From NCBI RefSeq assembly GCF_023101765.2, contig NC_064225.1, forward strand, positions 8,420,001-8,484,000: a stretch of DNA of 64,000 nucleotides. The letters run 5' to 3'. Position 1 is the first letter of the stretch; each line of letters starts with the position of its first letter. A program made the translations under genes and the position numbers. This document shows positions 51,137 to 62,471 of this stretch, one piece after another. Below the pieces are notes generated by a model. That model did no database searches. It worked only from the letters and a program-made list of their open reading frames with translations, and was not told the origin of the DNA. The DNA is from Spodoptera frugiperda. Lineage: Eukaryota; Arthropoda; Insecta; Lepidoptera; Noctuidae.

Positions 51137-51848
51137 GAGGAACAAAACTCTCAAAAACACATAAATAAATAAATGAAACAGGTCATTGACATGCTTTCCA
51201 ATTTTTAAAATTAAACATTGATAACACAAGTCTTTGCGGTTGCCAATACAGATACTATGTCAACTGCGGTTTTATGCTTGGGTTTTTTTATTTAAGCTCA
51301 GCCAAAAACTGTTTACACGTCTGTAAACCTAAGTCTATATAGTATATCTAATAGTATTAAGTGCCAATGTGGTTATATTTTCTTGTAAATTTTACGTGGT
51401 AAACATTTGTCAGAATTCAGTTGCATTCTGTTATTAGTATACTACCTAATTACACTGATGATCTTTGAAGCTTGATGATTGATCATTGTTTGATCTTATT
51501 CAAACGTTGATCGATATATTCGCGACCTCATGCGAAGTGGGGCGTGGACTATAAACAAGATTAGACTATTGTTGAGTCTGGATCTTGATTTGATGTTAAT
51601 AAGGATCTATTTAGACATACATACATAACTTCACGCCTGTCTCCCATGGGGGTAGGCAGAGACAATGGAACGCCAATTGCTACGACTCTTACATACCTCT
51701 TTCACTTCATTAACAGTCATCAGTCTTTTCATGCATTCTATTTAGACAATAAACTTTTATCTGCTGCCAACATATTATATTTGTTCATCATTTGTCTGAA
51801 ATTCATTACTAGAAATCACACGATACACATTATCAGCAATTTTATTTA
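51137..51848. other. Intergenic, nothing recognised
   Basis: Possible dispersed fragment near 51620-51665 (cacgcctgtctcccatgggg), also seen near 41010-41040. Confidence 0.45.
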
Positions 51849-52185
51849 ACCGACTTCAGTAGTAAAAAAGGAGGAGGTTCTCAATTCGACCGTATTTTTT
51901 TTTATGTATGTTAATCGATATCTCCGGCAGTTATAGACCGATTTGAGAAATTCTTTATGTGTTTGAAAGAGTACGATGTCAGTGTGGTCCCATATAATTT
52001 TTTTTATTTTTTTAACAATAATTTAATTGTACCTACTTACATTATAATGTGTGTGATGAGTTAGTAAAGTTAGTTGATCTATTAAGTTGTTGAAAAATAC
52101 GCAATTATTTATTTTACTTTTTAGTGCATATTAATTTGTTTTGGAATATTTATTTTTTGAAGTCGGTTTTTTTTTGTTAAAATTG
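51849..52185. mobile_element. Short copy of the accgacttca-ended element
   Basis: Begins accgacttcagtag and ends tttttgaagtcggt. The left half is the inverse of 24880-25022 and the right half matches 23930-24095, an internally deleted version of the intron 2 element. Confidence 0.75.
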
Positions 52186-52628
52186 TTTTTTATTTCGATC
52201 ACTTTTCCACCTTAGGTGAGGCGAGAGAGTAACTGACCTGTGATTGGTTCTAAAGAGGTTAATGTGTCTCAACTATTTTCCTTCTAATAAATTTTATATA
52301 ATATATTAATTTAAAATTATTAAAATTTAAAATTATTAAAATTTTATATAAGATATAAGATATTAATATTGAACGTTTGTAAAAACCAGTCATGATAACA
52401 TGGTATACAATACATAAATATTATTTTAATCTATTCTAGTACCACACAAGTACCTAGTAAAAAATTTCACACTTTTTATTAATACAAATGATAACTCTCG
52501 TGACCTTCCAATTTTGTTGGAGGAATTTGAAACGTTAATTATTATATTTTTTACGAATGTTAAAAAGTTTATTATTTACTATTTAAATCTATGCACATTT
52601 TTCGGTACCTATTGAATGATTTTTTTTA

Positions 52629-52905
52629 TCGTCTCGTCTTTTATTCCCGAAAGGGTAGACAGAGGTGCACATTATGTCACGTAATGCCACTGTACAATGC
52701 ACAATTGTACACCCATTTTTCAAAATTTATGTTATAAGTTCTATTGCCATATACTGGACACAATTCCAGACTCCGTGCTACCACGGAGAAATTTTCGAAA
52801 AGCCGAAAAAAACCAGAAATACTTCGTCTGACCCGGGAATCGGAACCCCTTGGCCGGCAGTCGCACTTGCAAAGTTGCAACCATCCAGCCAACAAGGCAG
52901 CACCT
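52629..52905 (-). mobile_element. SINE family A, reversed
   Basis: From cgtcttttattcccgaaagg to the inverse A/B-box region (cgcacttgcaaagttgca). Confidence 0.75.
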
Positions 52906-53224
52906 ATAGAATGTAAACAAACAAATCATGTCAATCCTCACAACCGTGTTACGATGCACATTTTGCTATTGACTTCTACACCGTCTGCCTAACATTCCGA
53001 CGTGCTAAATAGCACTAATGTTATTTTTTTCACAGTTAGGCAAGTCTACACCGTCTGCAGACGCAGACGCAAGGCCGTCTGGTGCCACTAGTGCTAGGCT
53101 TCAAGTGTGTGTCTAAATATAAACTGAAATATTTGATCGTGATTGGCAATATCTCGTATCTATGTATATTCATCGAAATTAATACTGTACCTATGTTTGT
53201 TATTGTTGGTTGATATTTAACGTG

Positions 53225-53525
53225 GTTCAAGCCCAAATACCCTCCTTCCTAATCTTGCCTATCCCCGATGCCCCAACAACCCTAAAATTCCTAATTCCTC
53301 AGAAGGCCGGTAACGAACTTGTAACGCTTCTGGTGTTTCGGGTGTCCATAGGCGATTGCTTACTATCGTGGGTGGCCCGTTTGCTCGTTTACCGGCTAAA
53401 TGAGATGAGGGCGAAAATCATCTAATGACTCCTCCCGCCTTGGGCGAGGCGAGAGGAAGTGTCAGACTCTTAAGGACAAAAATCCACCCCGTTCTTACTT
53501 CTGTTTTAAGCCGGAACCCCTTAAG
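53225..53525. repeat. R2 reversed then R1 forward
   Basis: R2 at 53225-53400, R1 at 53402-53525, the same order as at 50080-50560. Confidence 0.65.
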
Positions 53526-53804
53526 ATATCCCAAAGTCGTATGGTATGATTAGTATGCCAACAATAAAAAACACGGATCTACTTAAAAAAAACACACACC
53601 TACGTATAAGTTCGTGCAATAATACAATTATTTGATTAGATAACACTTCATTCGATGGCTATTTTTTTCCAAATCAAACAATTTGTTTTTGGCCGAGGAT
53701 CCCAAGTGATGTGTGCACAGTTTCGTTTGAAAGCAAACAGCAAAAACAAAGATTTGATCAAAGCTATCTTAAGACGGAAGTGAAGTGAAGTTAGGTATCA
53801 GGCA

Positions 53805-54095
53805 AGTGTGGGACAGCCATGCTTCGGCACGAATGGGCTGGCTCGACCGGAGTGATACTCCTGCCCCTCACAGAAAACCGACGTGAAACAACGCTTGCGT
53901 TGTGTGAGTGAGGTTACCGGAGGCCCAAGTACCCCCCACAAATCTCTCCAATTTCCGATTCCTCAACAACCCTTAAATTCCTAACCCCCAAAAGGCCAGC
54001 AACACATAACGCCTCTGGTGTTTCGGGTGTCCATGGGTGGCGGCGATTGCTTACCATCAGGTGATTCATCTGCTCGTTTACCGGCTTATACCATA
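53805..54095 (-). repeat. Repeat R2, reversed, long copy
   Basis: From agtgtgggacagccatgctt to gcttaccatcaggtga. Confidence 0.7.
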
Positions 54096-54424
54096 AACAA
54101 ATAGTTACTGTTAGAAGCAAACAATTTAGAATTAATTACTATGATAGGTAATAACTACGATATCTGATGTCGGAACGTAGTTTACTATAATTTATTGTAC
54201 TGATAAGTTTATGGAGGAAACTAGTTATTATAACTTATATCAAGATATTTATTAGACAAGTTTATGATGCTACTGAGATTACTATAGTAATGATCCTTTC
54301 TTAAGAGAAAGGCATTTATTAAGAAGGCCTATAATAGAAGTAGTAGAAGCTAAGGCTTCTTCTTAATAAGACTCGTATCCAGCTTAGCTTAGCCAGTAGC
54401 TAACCTAAACGAGCCGCGGAAGAT

Positions 54425-54512
54425 TTAATGGGTTGCCGGGACTCCCGCTCAAAGCAGGAGTAAGAACGGGGTGGTTTTTAGTCAGTAAGAGGTTAGTACT
54501 CGCTCTCACCTT
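54425..54512 (-). repeat. Repeat R1, reversed
   Basis: Aagaacggggtggtttttag core. Confidence 0.6.
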
Positions 54513-54779
54513 AAAAAAATATAGATGCGTGGCACTTTTTTTCTTCTTGAATGGTGACAAACGCTAATCGATGTCTTGACATAATTTGTCGACCAGATGT
54601 TAGTTTTAATAAAATTAAATTTTCGCCAATCATTAAAATCTCAAAAAAAAAAATCTTTGACTCCCATCAAATATTTTTTTATAGACATTCAATTTATAAA
54701 TATACGGAAATTCTTAGAAACATACATTTCAATGCTAATTACCTTAGTCTTTGTTTGCTTAATCAGCTTAATCTCAAAT

Positions 54780-55082
54780 GTCTTACTGCCGTACTCAGAG
54801 ACATTTAATGATTCCTTAAACTATGCCTTAGTAACGATTTTGTTCAGAAAACAATTGCTAAGGAGTGGGTTAAGTAACTATTAAGATACACGTCTACAGG
54901 CACGCGTCGTACGCATCGCACGCACCGTACGCAACGGATTTTAATTTGTCTTGTATAGAAACTTATACAACTGTGTCTACTGATCCGCGTCGTACGCATC
55001 GTATCATCAGCAATGCCGACATGCGATTCGTGCTGATGACGTCACACGGAATGCGTACGATGCAGGCCAATAGACGCTTACC
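54780..55082. mobile_element. Foldback MITE (75-190 family) abutting R4 copy
   Basis: Bases 54780-54895 match the inner unit of the element at 1-213 (actgccgtactcagagacat). Bases 54890-55082 are the second R4 copy with cgtacgcatcg words. Confidence 0.65.
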
Positions 55083-55494
55083 TTTAAATTATTCTGTGTA
55101 CGGCGGTTAGACGTATGTACTTAGAATGTATCTAGTTTTCTGAACAGATGCTTGTTATTATAAGCGATAAATTGATTGAAAGGAGCGGCCTGCGATTGTT
55201 ACTTGTGTTTAAGTGATTAATTTATGTCGCATTCCTGTTTAAGGTCAGTAAGCATGGCGGAAGGCCAACCACGGCCAGACTGACAATTAGACGAGACGAA
55301 ATGATGTGCCAATTTTAAATTAAGACTTAGTGATTTTATGGGAATAATGTTTTGGTTTCAATTTGTCAATATACATAACGTTTCCGCAAAAAAAATGTAT
55401 TACTTATTAAAAACTTAACTATGATTTTATATATTGTGTAAATTATTTTTTTACCGACTTTATTTATGTTTTCATTGAGTAAAATTGCCTTTAA

Positions 55495-55775
55495 GGACTG
55501 CCTCATTGGTCAAGTGGTCGCAAGTGTGACTTCTGAACGAGGGGTCTTGGGTTCGATTTCTGGGTCGGGCAAAGTATTGCTAGCAATACTTTGGCCGACC
55601 GAAAATTTCCGAAAAATGCCTAGGCATTTTTCGAAAAATTCTCAATAGTGGCACGGAATCTGGAATTGTGCCCATAAAATGGCAATAGGCATATAATATT
55701 ACATGGAAATTATAACACAAATGGTGAAAAGTGGGTGTACATTACATAGCGGCATTACGTCCGTAATGTGCATCT
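55495..55775 (+). mobile_element. SINE family A copy
   Basis: A box (tggtcaagtgg), B box (gggttcgatttct), body to acgtccgtaatgtgcatctg. A small internal inverted duplication (gcaaagtattgctagcaata) is present. Confidence 0.75.
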
Positions 55776-56399
55776 GTTTTTGGCACAGCTATGTATCTGA
55801 ACCAAAAATTTTGCTACTTCCGAACAATTAGGCGTCGTGTCCTGATTGATCGCTGGTCACGAGCCATTAATTTACGGAGACATTATTATTCAGAGTTCAT
55901 TGTTCCACCCATTTAGTTGACATCTTTATTCCGTTGCAATAAGGGTGCTTTTTGTATAACACGTTACAATGAATTCCGGTGACCCAGACTTGTGTCTATT
56001 GAGGAGTTTGTGATTTACCGCAACCGCGTCTGTGACATCTCAATGGCATAAGGTCTAATTTACCTTGACGCGGAACGAAATGCAATCGAACATTAGTTCC
56101 GACATTAAACATTGCATAATAAACCTTATGTGAACTGTTTAACATTCAATTCGTATCAGCAGGAGAAAGTACAGGAATTTAGAAAATGCACGATTTTTTT
56201 CCGGTGGTCTAGTGAGCTGGTTTCCAAATTAAACGTTACAGTTTTAACATAAGGTTTATTATTCTGTGCACAGCTTAATCGCGAATATTCGTTTTTATTC
56301 CGTTACGTTGTCTGACAAAGGAAATTGAATCTTAATGTCTATGAAATATTTAAGTTCATTTTATTTGTTGTTGAATTTATTTACATTTGTATATTTAGA
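55776..56399. other. Intergenic with a weak inverted repeat
   Basis: Gcataataaaccttatgtg (about 56113) and cataaggtttattattctg (about 56248) are inverted copies; they could bound a degenerate MITE. Nothing else. Confidence 0.45.
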
Positions 56400-56606
56400 C
56401 TAGCAAACCCGGAGAACTCCGTTTCGTCACCAATGATTTTCCCTGTATTCCTGCTTTTCTCTAATTTTTTTCTGATCTTTCTTATATGCTATAAACTTTA
56501 CGGAGCCCGAGACCTTTCCAACGAATGCAAAACCGTGGAAATCGGTTCGTGCGTTCTGGAGTTTTAGCGTTAGGAAGGAAAACCCGACTTATTTTTATAT
56601 TATAGA
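56400..56606 (-). mobile_element. Miniature Helitron
   Basis: On the minus strand TC at 56606, CTAG at 56400, hairpin CGGAG-TT-CTCCG before the end. The base next to TC is G rather than A. Same family as 15239-15413 and 7118-7289. Confidence 0.72.
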
Positions 56607-57074
56607 CTATTTATAGTGTCAGAATTATTAAAGAGCATATTGCTGTTATTACTCACAACTCCGTCATAAGTAGTAAATGTTGCAAATTGTATTTTAAATA
56701 AATTAAAATAAAATATAGATTGGCTTAATGAAATTATTATTTGAGATTGGCAAACAAGTTTACGATTTTCATTCAGAATTTCGTTGATATTTGCAAATTG
56801 GTATAAATATGTTAATTTGATAATGTTTATTAATGAAGCTGCAAATTAAAATTATACTTCCTTAATTATGATTTCTCCTCTTCCTTATTCAGGATTAACT
56901 AAAAACAAAAGTACTTACTGGCTCACTGCGCAACGCCTTCATCAGCCGCGCACGCTGCTCATTAAGAAGAGTCCCTCTGTGACTCGAAACTAGTAGAGCT
57001 TTTCTCAATACATCTAAGTATGCACGTAAGAAAGCAGTTGTTTTTGGTGAATTTATTGTGTCTCACAATAGTTG

Positions 57075-57205
57075 GCCCAGTTACCTCCCTTCCCAACCCT
57101 TAAATTCCTTACACCCACAAGGCCGGCAACAAGTTTGTAACGCCTCTGGTGTTTCAAATGTCCATGGGCAGCTGGGATTGCTTACCATCAGGTGATCCAT
57201 AAAAA
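57075..57205 (-). repeat. Repeat R2 fragment, reversed
   Basis: Ccacaaggccggcaac ... gattgcttaccatcaggtga. Bases 56607-57074 and 57206-57728 show nothing clear. Confidence 0.6.
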
Positions 57206-57728
57206 AGTTATTATAAAAAAATTGGGAGACAAGGTGTTTTAATTGATTATATATCATTGATTTTTTTTTCAGATTTTGACCTATCGATTTCATTTCGATA
57301 GCTAATATTTACGCTTGAATAGTTGTGACTTACAATGCTTAAATGCATTCAATGTCCGTCACGGATCATCACAGCATTGCTCTTGTAATGCAGATGCCTG
57401 ATGCATATGAAGTTACACTAATCCGTTTATCTTTTATAGAGGTTTCAATCCTATTACATTTGAAATAGAATTGAAAATGTTTTTGAATGATTGGTGTAGT
57501 TTGATCTGCTGTTTCATTATAATTCAAAGTATATAGAGCGGTATACGACCTTTGGGTATTATTATAGAATGGAGAATGAGATCAGAAATGACATCAATGG
57601 ACGGAAATCCGTCGTTATTACTGCTTATATTGTATTTAATGTGATTATTGAGATTGAGAAAATTCATGTTGTATGAGAAAAATAATTTATTATTTTGCTA
57701 AACATAATAAAGCTGTTTTTATATTGTA

Positions 57729-58170
57729 CTAGCTTCTGCCCGCGACTCCGTCCGCGCGGATGTCGGTCTTCGCGTGGAAGTTTTATTTCTCCATTTTGAG
57801 TAACTCTGACAACGACATCTTATAAATATCTATTGGACCCAAATACGGCGAGGCCCATAATAATTAAGGAGATCCCTCTATTGAGCTACTGCTGTTGAGC
57901 AGAATAAAACTGAAAAATAAAGATTTTTTCTACGTATTTTTCCAGGATAAAAAGTAACCTATTTTATGTCCAGGATAATAAGACATAATTATACCAAGTT
58001 TCATCGAAATCAAACCGTTAGTTTTCACGTGATGCCTGAACATATATAGACAGACAGACAAAAAAATTATAATCACATATTTGGGTTTGGTATCGATCCA
58101 GTAACACCCTGCTATTTATTTTTTCTATATTTTTAATGAGCAGAATTGACCCTTCTACAGATTTATTATA
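57729..58170 (-). mobile_element. Helitron, 5' terminus truncated
   Basis: CTAG at 57729 with T on its 3' side, hairpin-forming gcccgcgactccgtccgcg, and cagacagacaaaaaaattat inside. Its 5' end stops at ttattata, where the next Helitron begins. Confidence 0.7.
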
Positions 58171-59313
58171 GCCCGCGACTTCGTTCGCGTGGAATAGTGA
58201 CTTCCGGCAAATTTTTGGTTTTAACCACATAGTTCCCGATTTCCCGGGATCTCTTCAAAAATGAGATGTGGAAGATATTCTAGGGAACTCCTCAAAAATC
58301 AACATAATGAGCTCTGCGTTTGAATTTAATAGATGTATACTCACTTAGGGCATTGAAAAAATAGATTAAAAACGGACTTAAACTAAAGAAATATTATATA
58401 TAATCTTTCCGAACTTAAGATGAAAACTAACTTAAAACTAAAGAATTAAAGAAAGCTACGAATTACGAATTTATAACAATTAAAAAAGAAATTATATTAC
58501 AACCTATCCTCAATGCTATAATAACCAATCTTAAACTAAATAATTTATAAGAGACGACTTAAATCTAATTAATTTATAAATTATAGACTTACAATTTTAT
58601 TAAACAAACTAACTACAGTAACTACTAATAATCGATATCAAACTAAACCTACGTTAAATAATTTAACCAGAAAACCAGGAAAACTCAACAAATAAACTTT
58701 TTAATAGACAAATACAACGAAACCAATTTAGAATACACGAAACAGCAGGACCACTGCAGACAAATAATCATACGACTTATAGTACACTATTTCCACAACA
58801 GTACCGAAGCGCTCGGCCGATACCCAACCAAATGAATGTAACGAAATTTAACGTTTATTTTTATTTTTTAAATAAAAACTATCCTATGTCCTTTCTAAGG
58901 TTCTAAACTATATCTGTACCAAATTTCAACCAAATCCGTCAAATAGTTGCGGAAATTAATGATGCTTATACCAATAAGCATAGAATAGTGTTCGACGTGA
59001 TTCTTTAATTTGACATAACTTTTTTATTTATGAACCGATTGACATGAAATAAACACTAAATGTAAATTTAAGCATCCCACAATATATTCGTGAAAACCGC
59101 ATCCAACTCGGATCAGCCGTTTCTGAGATTAGCGCGCACAGACGAACAGACAAACAGACAAACAGACAAACAGACAAACAGACAAACAGACAAAAAAAAA
59201 GTTAATTACATTTTTGGGTTCGACATCGACATAACAATAACCCCTGCTATTTTTTTTATTTTTATTTTCAATGTACAGACAGCACTTTTCTACGATTTTA
59301 TTATATGTATAGA
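58171..59313 (-). mobile_element. Helitron, second copy of the 31251-32915 family
   Basis: On the minus strand it starts TCTATACATATAATAAAATC at 59313 and ends in the cgcgaacgaagtcgcgggc hairpin at 58171, where the CTAG is lost at the junction with the previous element. It carries six cagacaaa-type units (59147-59192). It has no SINE insertion. Confidence 0.78.
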
Positions 59314-59397
59314 TAGAATAGAGTCAGGAGTTATTATGTGGAAATTTTTGCTACACTATCAATACAATAAATTTTCAATAATTAAGTTTTTATTCCG

Positions 59398-59800
59398 CTT
59401 GTAGATGTATTTTCTGCATGCGGTATACAGCACCACCCTCTCGCGTAGCAGAGGTGTAACACAATGCGACACACAAGACATGCAACAAAACACTCGACGT
59501 GTGTTTCGCTCCTCGACGGAGCATCTACAGGAGTTGTCGATGCGGCGGCTCCCACAGTTTCAAGCTGCGTGAGCATATAATTGTGGGCGGATGCTGAAAA
59601 TACATCAACAAACGAATTAAAAAGTTAAAATGTATTGTATTGTTAGTGTATAAATGACGTTTTGTTTTGATCTCCTGCAGAACTGTATATACTTCGGCAC
59701 GAATGGGTCGCTCCAACCGGAGTGATACCACGGCCTCACAGAAAACCGACGTGAAATAACGCTTGTGTTGTGTGCCTCTACGTGAGTGAGGTTTAAGGTA
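59398..59800. repeat. Dispersed repeats
   Basis: Bases 59398-59585 are a diverged copy of 9130-9400. Bases 59690-59800 are a partial reversed R2 (gaaaaccgacgtgaaataac). Confidence 0.55.
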
Positions 59801-59806
59801 CAAATT

Positions 59807-61059
<1,253 letters not shown>

Positions 61060-61166
61060 TATAAATAACTGTGTTACGAGGTACGCGCCGAGCGCGCAGC
61101 GGCTCATTCAACCGACAGTGCGCGCGCCACACAGTTGTTCGATAACGAAACGAACTACGCGCGAAA

Positions 61167-62363
61167 ATGGAAGTTAAACTTTTTACGTTCGTGATTTTGT
61201 GTGCTTACGGTGTGTTAGCGTCCGAGTATAATTGTGGCAAGAGATCAGCTCTGTTGCTGCTCAAGCGGCCGGCCTACGAGTTCTCGATGAGGATGTTGCA
61301 GCGGGTTACCGAGGAAACAGATGCCCACTTCGTGTACTCCCCCGTGTCCACCTGGCTGCAGCTGTCCGCGCTGGCTGAGGGCGCGGACGGCCGCACACTC
61401 AACGAGATCTGGCGACTGACCCGACATCACAAGAACAGATGCTTCAAAAGGCAGCTGAGCGGAATTTTAAATCGTCTCAACTTTGACTTACGGTTTGAAA
61501 TGAAGAGGAAGAGTGTGATAGCCATAGACAAACTGATGGCGGTTAAGAAAAAATACATTCGGGACATAACGAAGCTGTACGGCATCAAAGTGTTGCTGCT
61601 CGCCTTCAACGAGCCGGAGAAGTCAGCGCGGGAAGTGAACCAGGTGATCGAAGACGGCACCAACGGAGTGATCAACCGTATCTTGTACTACGATGACTTT
61701 AACTCCACAGTGCTACTCATGAGTGATGCTAGTTACTTTAGAAGTGATTGGAAGTCTCCGTTTACCAGTGTCGGGGTACAGCCGTTTTATTCGCGTAAAG
61801 GAGATAAAATCGGTGAAGTGAGTATGATGAATCAAGTAGGACAATTCAATATAGTAGATTTCCCTCACATAGGCGCCACAGTGTTAGAGATACCGTGCGC
61901 GAGTCGTAGGATATCAATGTTAGTGTTTCTGCCACAGAAAGATCTTTGGGCCAGCGACATATTCTATAGTCTGCAGTCGACCAGGCTCACCTCAATATTC
62001 AACATGTACAAGAGACAAGGGCCTCAGATAGTTAATGTCACTATACCGAGGTTCAAGCAGCGCTCGGAGGTCGAAAACTTGCCCGAACTCGTTTACGATA
62101 TGGGTGTCAGAAGGATATTTGATCCTAACTCGGCCGAGTTTAAAGGAATCAGCAAATTTAAGTTGTACGCGTCTCTGATGACACAGATAACTGACATAGA
62201 AGTTAATGAGAAGGGTGTGACGGCGTCAGCCAACTCCCTAGTCAGGAATAATGGCTCGGCTGTAGAATTCTTAGCTAATAAACCATTCGCGTATGTGATA
62301 GTAGACAAAGTGACAGATTTTATTTTGTACGCTGGTATTTACTCGTCGCCGTCTGTGATTTGA
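61167..62363 (+). CDS. Serpin-2: secreted serpin with atypical reactive loop, single exon
   Basis: A complete intronless serpin of 398 residues. Residues 1-18 are a signal peptide (KLFTFVILCAYGVLA), followed by Ser-Glu-Tyr-Asn-Cys. It shares with serpin-1 the N-terminal YEF.M...R...ET.AHFV, the middle SDASYFRSDWKSPF (degenerate against the usual NALYFKG.W..PF) and the C-terminal FLANKPFAYVIVDK ... YAGIYSSPSVI. The reactive loop reads NEKGVTASANSLVRNNGSAV: with Gly350 as P15, P14 is Val, P9 is Asn, and the loop is two residues shorter than in serpin-1. Asn362-Gly-Ser is an N-glycosylation sequon near the expected scissile bond. These point to a non-inhibitory or altered function; if it does inhibit, the bond is uncertain. 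TATA-like box upstream, poly(A) signal downstream. Paralogue of serpin-1. Confidence 0.93.
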   Translation: MEVKLFTFVILCAYGVLASEYNCGKRSALLLLKRPAYEFSMRMLQRVTEETDAHFVYSPVSTWLQLSALAEGADGRTLNEIWRLTRHHKNRCFKRQLSGILNRLNFDLRFEMKRKSVIAIDKLMAVKKKYIRDITKLYGIKVLLLAFNEPEKSAREVNQVIEDGTNGVINRILYYDDFNSTVLLMSDASYFRSDWKSPFTSVGVQPFYSRKGDKIGEVSMMNQVGQFNIVDFPHIGATVLEIPCASRRISMLVFLPQKDLWASDIFYSLQSTRLTSIFNMYKRQGPQIVNVTIPRFKQRSEVENLPELVYDMGVRRIFDPNSAEFKGISKFKLYASLMTQITDIEVNEKGVTASANSLVRNNGSAVEFLANKPFAYVIVDKVTDFILYAGIYSSPSVI

Positions 62364-62465
62364 ATACCGAGTATTGGCGTTCTAAGTCTTGATGTATATG
62401 ATGTGTCGAGAATCTCTTCTGCGAATGATTTGATCGCGGTTTGCATTCGCGATGTTTTATTTGTA

Positions 62466-62471
62466 AATAAA
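62466..62471 (+). promoter_or_regulatory. Poly(A) signal of serpin-2
   Basis: AATAAA, 103 nt after the stop codon. Another occurs near 62901. Confidence 0.6.
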
